A stretch of DNA of 64,000 nt, taken from assembly GCA_902762905.1 (NCBI GenBank), contig CACWQE010000003.1, forward strand, positions 398 through 64,397, read 5' to 3'. Position numbers and translations under genes: made by a program. Below the pieces are notes generated by a model, which worked only from the letters and a program-made list of their open reading frames with translations, did not search any database and was not told where the DNA came from. The stretch's first letter is position 1, and every line of letters begins with the position of its first letter. Positions 8,991-15,611 of this stretch are shown here, piece after piece. The DNA is from an uncultured Lachnospiraceae bacterium (GTDB lineage Bacteria > Bacillota > Clostridia > Lachnospirales > Lachnospiraceae).

Positions 8991-10502
8991 TCATTTTTGC
9001 CGAAAACGAAGCCGGTTATGCCGTCTTGCATATAATGGCCGGTATTGCATGGTAAAAATCGGTTTACGCAACACAAAATCCTGAAATTCCCGTTCATCAT
9101 CAATACTGCCTGCGACAAGTGGCATCATATACGGAATGCCAAAGCTTTCAAGAGACGATAGATGGATCTGGATCATTAAGATTCCTAACATAATGCCATA
9201 AAGTCCCCACAACGCACCAAACAGGATCATGGCAAATTTCAAAAGCCGGAATGTAGAGGAAAACTCTTCGTTGGGAATGGCAAAAGACGCAATTGCCGTC
9301 AATGCCACCACGATCACTACAATGGTGCTGACCAAAGCGGCATCTACTGCCGCCTGCCCTACGATCAATCCGCCGACTACCCCGATCGTATTGCCCATCT
9401 GCCCCGGCAGCCGGATTCCAGCTTCCCTCAACAGTTCAAAAAGCAGTTCCATCAACAAAACTTCTACTACAATCGGAAAGGTCACATCACTCCGTGCCCC
9501 AGCAATCGCCAATAGAAAATCTGTCGGCAATACCTGTGGATAATAACAGGTGATCGCAACATATAATCCCGGAAGCAATACTGTAATGTAGGCCGCTAAA
9601 TACCGCAGACATCTTGCGAAGGTGCCAACCGCAAACCGGTTGTAATAATCATCTGCCGCCTGAAAGAATGTATTCCATGTCGTTGGCAAAATGATCACTT
9701 CCGGCGAATTATCTACTACCAGCACAACCCTGCCCTCCAGGATTGCAGATGCTGCTTTGTCCGGGCGCTGTGTTGTCTGCACTTGTGGAAAGGGTGAATA
9801 CCATTTTTCCTCCAACAGATGTACCAGCATTCCACTGTCATAGATTCCATCAATTTCAAAGCTTTCTAACTTTTTCTGAATTTTCTCCAGCAACGACGGA
9901 TATACCAGATCTTCCATATACATAAGTCCGTATACGGTGCGGGAGCGCTGCCCGATCATTCCCTGTTTTAACTTCATTTTCGGATCTTTAATTCTTCTTC
10001 GAAGTAGTGCGGTATCCGTCCTGAAATTCTCGTTAAAACTGTCCTTCGGCCCCTTCAATCCTGCCTCTTTATCCGGTTCAGAAACCGATCTGGTCGGAAA
10101 CTTTTTCGTCGATAACACCATAGCCCGTTCGGACCCGTCAACAAAAATGGCGGTATCTCCCTTAAGCACTGCCGATACAGCCTCCATCATCTGTGTCTCT
10201 TCCACAAGGTCGACTGCTTCTGTCTGATTGTGAAATAATTGTTCGAATGTAACCGCTTCTGACTGTCTCCACTCATACAAAAGAGGACGGGTAATCGTAC
10301 GCTCTACCATCTCGTTGTCTGTCAGTCCATCAATATATAAAATGTACACATCCACCATTTGGGATTGCCGTTCTAACCGGAACCGCTTCTGCACAATATC
10401 TCCCCAGTCCGCAAATAACGCCTCCAGTACCTCAATATTCCGGTCAAGATCCGCCGATATCGGCATTTCAATCTCATTGTGTTCGTTATATTCTATCTTC
10501 AT
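8991..10502 (-). CDS. gerAA: Spore germination protein GerAA family (A subunit)
   Basis: A 503-residue GerA-type germinant receptor A subunit, a membrane protein of the spore inner membrane. The N-terminal soluble domain occupies about residues 1-280, with typical ILYIDGLTD and RRRIKDP-like segments; the C-terminal half has five or so membrane segments and the family block GLYVAITCYYPQVLPTDFL. Length fits the family. It is the first gene of a two-gene receptor operon with the permease/lipoprotein fusion. The ATG directly follows a T-tract, and its only plausible Shine-Dalgarno, TGAGG, lies in the 3' arm of a long inverted repeat, so translation should depend on which transcript is made. Confidence 0.93.
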   Translation of the reverse strand: MKIEYNEHNEIEMPISADLDRNIEVLEALFADWGDIVQKRFRLERQSQMVDVYILYIDGLTDNEMVERTITRPLLYEWRQSEAVTFEQLFHNQTEAVDLVEETQMMEAVSAVLKGDTAIFVDGSERAMVLSTKKFPTRSVSEPDKEAGLKGPKDSFNENFRTDTALLRRRIKDPKMKLKQGMIGQRSRTVYGLMYMEDLVYPSLLEKIQKKLESFEIDGIYDSGMLVHLLEEKWYSPFPQVQTTQRPDKAASAILEGRVVLVVDNSPEVIILPTTWNTFFQAADDYYNRFAVGTFARCLRYLAAYITVLLPGLYVAITCYYPQVLPTDFLLAIAGARSDVTFPIVVEVLLMELLFELLREAGIRLPGQMGNTIGVVGGLIVGQAAVDAALVSTIVVIVVALTAIASFAIPNEEFSSTFRLLKFAMILFGALWGLYGIMLGILMIQIHLSSLESFGIPYMMPLVAGSIDDEREFQDFVLRKPIFTMQYRPLYARRHNRLRFRQK

Positions 10503-10618
10503 AAAAAAACCTCACGCATATCACCACATCCAATCAGGTACTACGATTCGATCCGTCACTTATTCTAAAGTTCCGCATCTTTGCAGCACCACTTACATGT
10601 GTAGTATGCGTGAGGTTT
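10503..10618 (-). promoter_or_regulatory. Long inverted repeat sequestering the gerAA ribosome binding site
   Basis: On the minus strand, AAACCTCACGCATA (10605-10618) is perfectly complementary to TATGCGTGAGGTTT (10507-10520), 84 bases apart, and the second arm runs into a T-tract that abuts the gerAA ATG. The arm contains TGAGG, the gerAA ribosome binding site. A full-length read-through transcript would therefore either terminate or hide the site. Confidence 0.7.
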
Positions 10619-10631
10619 CAACGCCTTATTC
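10602..10631 (-). promoter_or_regulatory. Sigma-G promoter of the gerA operon
   Basis: On the minus strand GAATA (10627-10631), an 18-base spacer, then CATACTA (10602-10608) match the Bacillus sigma-G consensus GHATR-N18-CATWMTA at every defined position. Transcription would begin within about ten bases, inside the loop of the inverted repeat and after most of its first arm, so forespore transcripts would lack the sequestering arm. Confidence 0.72.
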
Positions 10632-10632
10632 A

Positions 10633-10667
10633 TTTAAAGTTCGCAAAACGCTCCGCGTTTTACTCAC
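10633..10667. repeat. Short palindromic repeat, copy A
   Basis: The pattern TTTAAAGTTCGCAAAACGCT followed by a short loop and CGCGTTTT then CTCAC occurs here and, with three changes, at 60904-60938. The core is an AAAACGC/GCGTTTT hairpin. It lies between the gntR stop and the gerAA promoter. Confidence 0.6.
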
Positions 10668-10692
10668 TATGTTATATCGATAAGTACATGCT

Positions 10693-11364
10693 TTACAGGC
10701 TATCCTGCATATTCTTGATCACGATCAGCTCCTGATTATATAAATGATGGCACATGATCTCTTTCGCTGTCTTGACATCATTCATCAAAATCGCATTGGT
10801 AATGTCATAATGTTCCTTTACTAAAACATCATGATAAGAAAAATCCTTGACATATTCTACGCGGTAACGATACACCTGCTCCCGCAGATTATGTGCAATT
10901 CCAATCAGACGCTGATTGCCTGTCGCCTCAAAAATAGCATCATGAAACTTTACATCTCCATCCACAATATTTTGTACATGTTTCGTATCAATCGCCTCTT
11001 TGAAATCCATGCATGCTTTTTTGAGTTTCTCTTTGCCTTCCTCTGTGATTCTGGCACAGGCAAGTTCCACCGAAAGCTCCTCGATCGCAGTCCGTACTTC
11101 CAACGCATCCCGCAAATCTTTCTCTGTAATTCTTGCTACTTCAGCACCTTTTCTTGGGATCATCACGACCAATCCCTCTAATTCCAACATACGGATTGCT
11201 TCCCTCACCGGTGTCCGGCTTACGCCTAACTTATTTGCAATCTTAATCTCCATTAACCGTTCTCCGGGTGATAGTTCTCCTGTAATAATCGCCTGTCGCA
11301 ATGCCTGAAATACAACATCCCGAAGGGGAAGATATTCGTTATTTGCGTCATACTTTAATTCCAT
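10693..11364 (-). CDS. GntR family transcriptional regulator, FCD (FadR) subfamily
   Basis: A 223-residue DNA-binding repressor or activator. Residues 10-75 form the GntR winged helix (ERLMEIKIANKLGVSRTPVREAIRMLELEGLV). Residues 80-215 form the all-helical FCD ligand domain, with the conserved DVKFHDAIFEATGN and KEHYDITNAI blocks that usually place metal- or ligand-binding aspartate and histidines. Ligands in the family are small carboxylates or sugar acids; this one is unknown. It starts 12 bases after ispE, so the two are co-transcribed. The palindrome GTATACTGTATAC in the ispE promoter is of the type bound by FCD regulators, suggesting autoregulation. Confidence 0.92.
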   Translation of the reverse strand: MELKYDANNEYLPLRDVVFQALRQAIITGELSPGERLMEIKIANKLGVSRTPVREAIRMLELEGLVVMIPRKGAEVARITEKDLRDALEVRTAIEELSVELACARITEEGKEKLKKACMDFKEAIDTKHVQNIVDGDVKFHDAIFEATGNQRLIGIAHNLREQVYRYRVEYVKDFSYHDVLVKEHYDITNAILMNDVKTAKEIMCHHLYNQELIVIKNMQDSL

Positions 11365-11376
11365 GTTCTCGCCCTC

Positions 11377-12252
11377 CTATATATCCTGATGAAATGCATC
11401 CACTACATACACCTGATTTGCCAGACCTTTATCCTGAATGCGGCGTTTTGCTTCCTCTGCCTGCTTCTCGTCTTCAAAAATACCAAATACCGTCGGACCC
11501 GAACCACTCATCAAAGCATTAAGTGCTCCCTCTCTTATCATCTCCTGTTTGATCTCATCAATCACAGGATAAGCTGGTATTGTTACTGTTTCTAAAACAT
11601 TCTCTAACCGGTCTGTAATTCCCCGTAAATCCTTCTGCCGGATTGCCTCGATCATCCCATCAATATCCGGGTGCTTGTCAATTCCTTGTGCATCTAAATG
11701 TTCATAAACAAACTTGGTGGATACGGAAATTGGAGGCTTTGCAATCAATATCTTGCAATCCGGGATAGGCGGTAACGGTGTCAGAACCTCTCCGATCCCT
11801 TCAGATAAAGCAGTTCCTCTCATAATACAATATGGAACATCTGCTCCTAGTTTAACTCCTAATTGCATCAATTCTTCTTTACTAAGATGTAATCCGAATA
11901 ACTTGGATGCACCCACCAAAGCCGCTGCACAATCCGTACTGCCGCCTGCCATTCCTGCAGCAACCGGAATACATTTATACAAGTCAATCTCTAACCCCTG
12001 CGTGACACCATACTGTTCCTTTAATAATTGTACCGCTTTGTAGACAAGATTATTCTCATCTACCGGAAGGAAACCCAGATTCGTCTTTAACCGGATGGTG
12101 TCTTCTTCCAATAAATGAAATGTTAATTTATCAAATAATTTGACACTCTGCATGATCATACGGACTTCATGGTAACCGTCTTCTCTCTTACGGACAACAT
12201 CCAGTCCCAAATTAATCTTCGCATATGCCTTTAGCTGCAACGTATCTGTCAT
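11377..12252 (-). CDS. ispE: 4-diphosphocytidyl-2-C-methyl-D-erythritol kinase
   Basis: A 291-residue GHMP-family kinase of the MEP isoprenoid pathway that phosphorylates the 2-hydroxyl of CDP-methylerythritol using ATP. The substrate-binding start AYAKINLGLDV, the ATP loop PVAAGMAGGSTDCAA (residues about 95-109) and the C-terminal MSGSGPTVFGIF block are all present. A GTG codon at 12258 is in frame, but GGAGGA lies best spaced (six bases) for ATG 12252. It is followed by a GntR regulator. In many Firmicutes ispE neighbours purR or veg; this pairing with an FCD regulator is common in Lachnospiraceae as far as I recall, but that is not checked. Confidence 0.96.
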   Translation of the reverse strand: MTDTLQLKAYAKINLGLDVVRKREDGYHEVRMIMQSVKLFDKLTFHLLEEDTIRLKTNLGFLPVDENNLVYKAVQLLKEQYGVTQGLEIDLYKCIPVAAGMAGGSTDCAAALVGASKLFGLHLSKEELMQLGVKLGADVPYCIMRGTALSEGIGEVLTPLPPIPDCKILIAKPPISVSTKFVYEHLDAQGIDKHPDIDGMIEAIRQKDLRGITDRLENVLETVTIPAYPVIDEIKQEMIREGALNALMSGSGPTVFGIFEDEKQAEEAKRRIQDKGLANQVYVVDAFHQDI

Positions 12253-12275
12253 GGTCACTCCTCCACTTCTTCAAA

Positions 12276-12329
12276 TTGTATACTGTATACCATTTATCTA
12301 TTATATACCATATTTTATCGGATAAACAA
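12276..12329 (-). promoter_or_regulatory. Sigma-A promoter and palindromic operator of ispE-gntR
   Basis: On the minus strand TTGTTT (12324-12329), an 18-base spacer and TATAAT (12300-12305) form a good promoter. Just downstream, TTGTATACTGTATACCA (12276-12292) contains the perfect dyad GTATAC-T-GTATAC. Its position over the transcription start suits repression, most simply by the GntR protein encoded in the same operon. Confidence 0.6.
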
Positions 12330-12370
12330 TATAATTTCTGGATTTATTTGTAAAAATATCTCAATTATGC

Positions 12371-12397
12371 TAAATTATTCATGATATATTCCGATAT
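12371..12397 (+). promoter_or_regulatory. Sigma-28 (sigma-D) flagellar promoter
   Basis: TAAA (12371-12374), 15 bases, then TCCGATAT (12390-12397) matches the sigma-28 consensus TAAA-N15-GCCGATAA in spacing and nearly all bases. It has the same -10 box, TCCGATAT, as the flagellin promoter in this window. It lies 117 bases before the downstream start codon. Confidence 0.75.
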
Positions 12398-12514
12398 CTA
12401 ATATAGATGAGGATGATTTTCGAATTATGCCGATATGAATGCATGATATTATCTGTTCCTGTATATATCCAAATTATACATCCCATCAAATCATTAACCA
12501 AGGAGGGTATTATT

Positions 12515-13126
12515 ATGGCAATTAGTAATGTAGGAAACAGCACTTATACGAGTGAATTAGTTTCCAAGATCAAAGGCTCTAGTACAAGCACGGATGCAAA
12601 GACTAGCGAGACCAAGACAGACGACACAGGTGTCGTATATGAACCAACAAAGAACACAGAACAATCAACTTCTACTAAAAAGAACACCAAGGTAGATAGT
12701 GAGACCATCGCCAAGTTAAAGGCCGATGCAGATGCAAGACTTTCCCAGTTACAGGGTATTGTTGAACAGTTGATCACAAAACAGGGTAAGGCTTCTGATC
12801 AGGTAAGTATCTGGAGCCAGTTCCGTCAGGGTGTATTAGATGGAAGTATTACAGTAGACGAAGCAACTGCTAAGCAGGCTCAGGAAGATATCTCAGAAGA
12901 TGGCTACTGGGGTGTAAAGCAGACTTCTGAACGTATTTTAGACTTCGCCAAGGCATTAACCGGCGGCGATGCAAGCAAGGTAGAAGAGATGCGCAAAGCA
13001 ATCGAAAAGGGATTCTCCCAGGCTGCCAAGTTATGGGGTGATGAACTTCCTGAAATCTCTCAGAAGACACACGAAGCTGTTATGAAGGGCCTTGATGAAT
13101 GGGCGAAAGAATCTCCTGCCCAGTAA
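12515..13126 (+). CDS. Conserved-looking hypothetical protein with a sigma-28 promoter
   Basis: A 203-residue protein I do not recognise. It starts MAISNVGNSTYTSELVSKI, has a Ser/Thr/Lys-rich low-complexity stretch (about residues 20-65), then a helical region around residues 70-200. No signal peptide or membrane segment is visible. The reading frame extends upstream to 12407, but AAGGAGGG lies seven bases before ATG 12515. The promoter upstream is flagellar-type, so the protein is likely co-expressed with flagellin; it could be a filament-, chemotaxis- or cell-surface-associated factor, but nothing in the sequence proves this. The codon pattern and strong ribosome binding site suggest good expression. 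It converges on the carboxyltransferase gene across a large structured element. Confidence 0.75.
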   Translation: MAISNVGNSTYTSELVSKIKGSSTSTDAKTSETKTDDTGVVYEPTKNTEQSTSTKKNTKVDSETIAKLKADADARLSQLQGIVEQLITKQGKASDQVSIWSQFRQGVLDGSITVDEATAKQAQEDISEDGYWGVKQTSERILDFAKALTGGDASKVEEMRKAIEKGFSQAAKLWGDELPEISQKTHEAVMKGLDEWAKESPAQ

Positions 13127-13133
13127 ACTTTCC

Positions 13134-13488
13134 CCCTTGCACAGCCGTAATGAAATTAACCAGAAAACAGCGCATGTTCAAAAAAGTAAATCCCGGCAGG
13201 GGCGGTCTGTCATGATTGCAAGCAGGTACGTGGAGCACGCCAGCACTCAACGACGTAATAATAAGCAGAACGAACAAAACGGATATGAATTAAGAATGTA
13301 TATGTATCACTTGTGTATACACTCATAAATCCATATCCGTTTTTATGTGAGTTCGCTTATTATAAGGAGTGCTAGTACTGCTGCGTGCGAGCCCGTAACG
13401 CAAGTGTGCCTGCTGCAATATGACACCGCCCAAAGCCGGGTTCACAACCCTCAACATGCGCGTCCATTTCACTTACGCTGTGCAAGGG
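13134..13488. ncRNA. Large structured RNA-like element, copy 2
   Basis: The whole region between two convergent genes is one long nested fold. Outer stem: CCCTTGCACAGC (13134-13145) with GCTGTGCAAGGG (13477-13488), perfect over 12 pairs. Then GTAATGAAAT with ATTTCACTTAC, GCGCATGTT (13170-13178) with AACATGCGC (13453-13461), CCCGGC with GCCGGG, GGCGGT/ACCGCC, TGTCAT/ATGACA, ATTGCA/TGCAAT and GCAGG/CCTGC. The tip holds an extra, AT-rich imperfect hairpin at about 13250-13370 that copy 1 lacks. Stems covary with copy 1 while GTACGTGGAG and the GTACTGCTGCGTGCGAG segments are conserved. Ends fall about 7 bases from both flanking stop codons. Confidence 0.55.
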
Positions 13489-13495
13489 TAAACGT

Positions 13496-15040
13496 TTACA
13501 GGGGGATATTTCCGTGCTTCTTATATGGCCGGTTTATCTGCTTCGTCTTAAGTGCATCCAACGCCGCAACAATCTTAGTTTTCGTCTCATCCGGTCGAAT
13601 GACCTCATCTACAAAACCACGCTTTGCAGCCGTATAAGGATTGAGGAATTTGTTCTCGTATTCCTCGATCAACTCCGCACGTTTCGCCTCTGGATCTTCT
13701 GCCGCCTGAATCTGTCTTCGTCCAATAATATTGATAGCGCCTTCAGCACCCATAACAGCAACTTCGGCAATTGGCCATGCATATACCATGTCGGCCCCCA
13801 TATGTTTTGAATTCATGGCGATGTACGCTCCACCATATGCCTTTCTCATGATAAGAGAAATCTTTGGTACGGTTGCCTCTGCATAAGCATATAATATCTT
13901 TGCCCCATGTCGGATAATTCCATTGTGCTCCTGCTCTGATCCCGGCAAAAATGCAGGAACATCGATCAGTGATACTAATGGAATATTAAAGCAGTCACAA
14001 AAACGAATGAATCTTGCAATCTTATCCGAAGAATCTATATCTAAAGATCCACCTTTATGATTTGCCTGATTGCAGACAAAGCCCACGGTGTTACCTTCCA
14101 TTCTTCCGAACCCTACGACCGCATTCTGTGCCCAGTTTTTCTGTACTTCAAAGAAACTGTCCTTGTCAATCATGGCATTTATTACATCATGGACATCATA
14201 ACTCTTCTTCTTATTATCCGGCACAATATTCACCAGATTCTTGCAGTGATCCACTGATTTTCCTTTCTTCACCGGCAGCGGAGCCTGATTATTATCCGGC
14301 AGATAAGAAAGCAATTCTCTTACTCCACCTAGGCAGTTCTTCTCGCTCTTATAGAGAAAATGAGCCACTCCTGAAGTCTTCGCATGAGTCATGGCACCAC
14401 CTAATTCCTCTGCAGTCAATTCTTCTCCGATTACCGTCTTTACCACTTGTGGTCCGGTAATAAACATCTTACTTGTCTCATCTACCACAAAAATGTAATC
14501 GCAAATTGCCGGAGAATAACATGCTCCACCCGAACACGGTCCTAATATAACTGCTATCTGTGGAATCACACCCGATGCAATCGTGTTACGTTCAAAGATT
14601 CCAGAATATCCACTTAATGAATCAATTCCTTCTTCAATTCTGGCTCCACCGCTATCATTGATCGTCACGATCGGACACCGCATTTTCAGCGCCATATCCT
14701 GTATATGTACAATCTTACGGGAGTGATACTCTCCAAGACTTCCACCAATCACCGTAAAATCCTCTGATGATGCAAATACTGTACGCCCATTGATCTTGCC
14801 GTAACCGGTTACCACACCATCTCCCGGAACCCTCTTCTTATCTAATCCAAAATCATCAATCCGGGATTCCGCCAGATCATTGATCTCGACAAATGTTCCC
14901 TTATCAAATAATATGTCCAAACGTTCTCTTGCTGTCAGCTTACCTTTTTCATGTTGTTTGTCGATTGCTGCCTGACCACCGCCAAGCTTTGCTTTACTTC
15001 GACGTGCCTCTAAATCTTCAATCGCTTCATTCCAACCCAC
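13496..15040 (-). CDS. Acyl-CoA carboxylase carboxyltransferase (PccB/MmdA-like)
   Basis: A 514-residue carboxyltransferase of the crotonase fold that moves a carboxyl group between biotin and an acyl-CoA (propionyl-/methylmalonyl-CoA or acetyl-CoA). Both halves are intact: the N-terminal KLTARERLDILFDKGTF and INDSGGARIEEG oxyanion region, and the C-terminal VPAFLPGSEQEHNGIIRHGA and AYGGAYIAM region. Length is normal. The start is GTG with AGGAGG eight bases upstream. No biotin carboxylase, biotin carrier or sodium-pump decarboxylase subunit lies nearby, so the partner subunits must be encoded elsewhere. Substrate cannot be set from sequence alone; methylmalonyl-CoA decarboxylase alpha is an alternative. 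Confidence 0.9.
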   Translation of the reverse strand: MGWNEAIEDLEARRSKAKLGGGQAAIDKQHEKGKLTARERLDILFDKGTFVEINDLAESRIDDFGLDKKRVPGDGVVTGYGKINGRTVFASSEDFTVIGGSLGEYHSRKIVHIQDMALKMRCPIVTINDSGGARIEEGIDSLSGYSGIFERNTIASGVIPQIAVILGPCSGGACYSPAICDYIFVVDETSKMFITGPQVVKTVIGEELTAEELGGAMTHAKTSGVAHFLYKSEKNCLGGVRELLSYLPDNNQAPLPVKKGKSVDHCKNLVNIVPDNKKKSYDVHDVINAMIDKDSFFEVQKNWAQNAVVGFGRMEGNTVGFVCNQANHKGGSLDIDSSDKIARFIRFCDCFNIPLVSLIDVPAFLPGSEQEHNGIIRHGAKILYAYAEATVPKISLIMRKAYGGAYIAMNSKHMGADMVYAWPIAEVAVMGAEGAINIIGRRQIQAAEDPEAKRAELIEEYENKFLNPYTAAKRGFVDEVIRPDETKTKIVAALDALKTKQINRPYKKHGNIPL

Positions 15041-15094
15041 TTTTCTATCCTCCTATAGTGAACGGTGTCAAGATGTTGATTTGTCAACTTCTAC

Positions 15095-15123
15095 ACTATA
15101 CACTATTTTATATGCAGATGCAA
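15095..15123 (-). promoter_or_regulatory. Candidate sigma-A promoter of the carboxyltransferase gene
   Basis: On the minus strand TTGCAT (15118-15123), 17 bases, TATAGT (15095-15100). The leader that follows has a small AGAAGTTGA/TCAACATCTT hairpin before the AGGAGG ribosome binding site. Confidence 0.5.
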
Positions 15124-15125
15124 GT

Positions 15126-15172
15126 AAAAAAAGATACACATCTGCACGGATAAACACTGCAAATGTGTATCT
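15126..15172 (-). terminator. Intrinsic terminator of the sulfate assimilation operon
   Basis: On the minus strand AGATACACAT (15163-15172) pairs with ATGTGTATCT (15132-15141) around a 21-base loop and is followed by a run of T. It lies immediately after the rrf2 stop codon. Confidence 0.75.
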
Positions 15173-15177
15173 GATTA

Positions 15178-15600
15178 TTATATGACGTACTGTCCTACCT
15201 GTTCCATCTGCCAATCGACAAGATCTTTCAATGTAATGCCATCTACAATCTCATTGATCGCACCTTCCATTTTAGTCCAGATTCTGGTAGTCACCGATTG
15301 TCTCTCGAAACTCGTCTCATCATCAATACTAACCGGTGCAAGACTGCCTTCGGTCTGACGCAGGATCATTCCGACTGTATATTTCTCCGGTGGATTCTTA
15401 AGCATATAGCCGCCCTGTGGACCCCGGATACTCTTTACAAATCCTGCCTTATTGAGCAGGGAAATGATCTGTTCCAAATATTTCTCTGATATTTGCTGGC
15501 GTTTGGCAATATCCTTAAGCCGGACTGGTTCCCCTGTATTATAAGTTGCCAGATCCAACATTAATATGACAGCATATCGTCCTTTCGTGGAAATCTTCAC
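15178..15600 (-). CDS. Rrf2 family transcriptional regulator (CymR-like)
   Basis: A 140-residue winged-helix regulator of the Rrf2 family. The start MKISTKGRYAVILMLDLA and the recognition-helix region AKRQQISEKYLEQIISLLNKAGFV, plus GPQGGYML wing, are classic. The three cysteines used by IscR/NsrR to bind an iron-sulfur cluster are absent, which fits the CymR branch that represses sulfur and cysteine genes together with CysK. It is the last gene of the aprA-aprB-cysD-cysN operon, with cysN ending 11 bases upstream, so it probably senses sulfur status and regulates this operon. The exact effector is inference. Confidence 0.92.
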   Translation of the reverse strand: MKISTKGRYAVILMLDLATYNTGEPVRLKDIAKRQQISEKYLEQIISLLNKAGFVKSIRGPQGGYMLKNPPEKYTVGMILRQTEGSLAPVSIDDETSFERQSVTTRIWTKMEGAINEIVDGITLKDLVDWQMEQVGQYVI

Positions 15601-15611
15601 ACTATCCCTCC

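Noticed and set aside
10503..10620. Metabolite riboswitch before gerAA
   Set aside because: No known riboswitch core is visible; the sigma-G promoter inside the repeat explains the structure better.
12429..12436. Second GCCGATAT box upstream of the 12.5-kb gene
   Set aside because: No TAAA about 15 bases upstream; the complete promoter is the one at 12371-12397.
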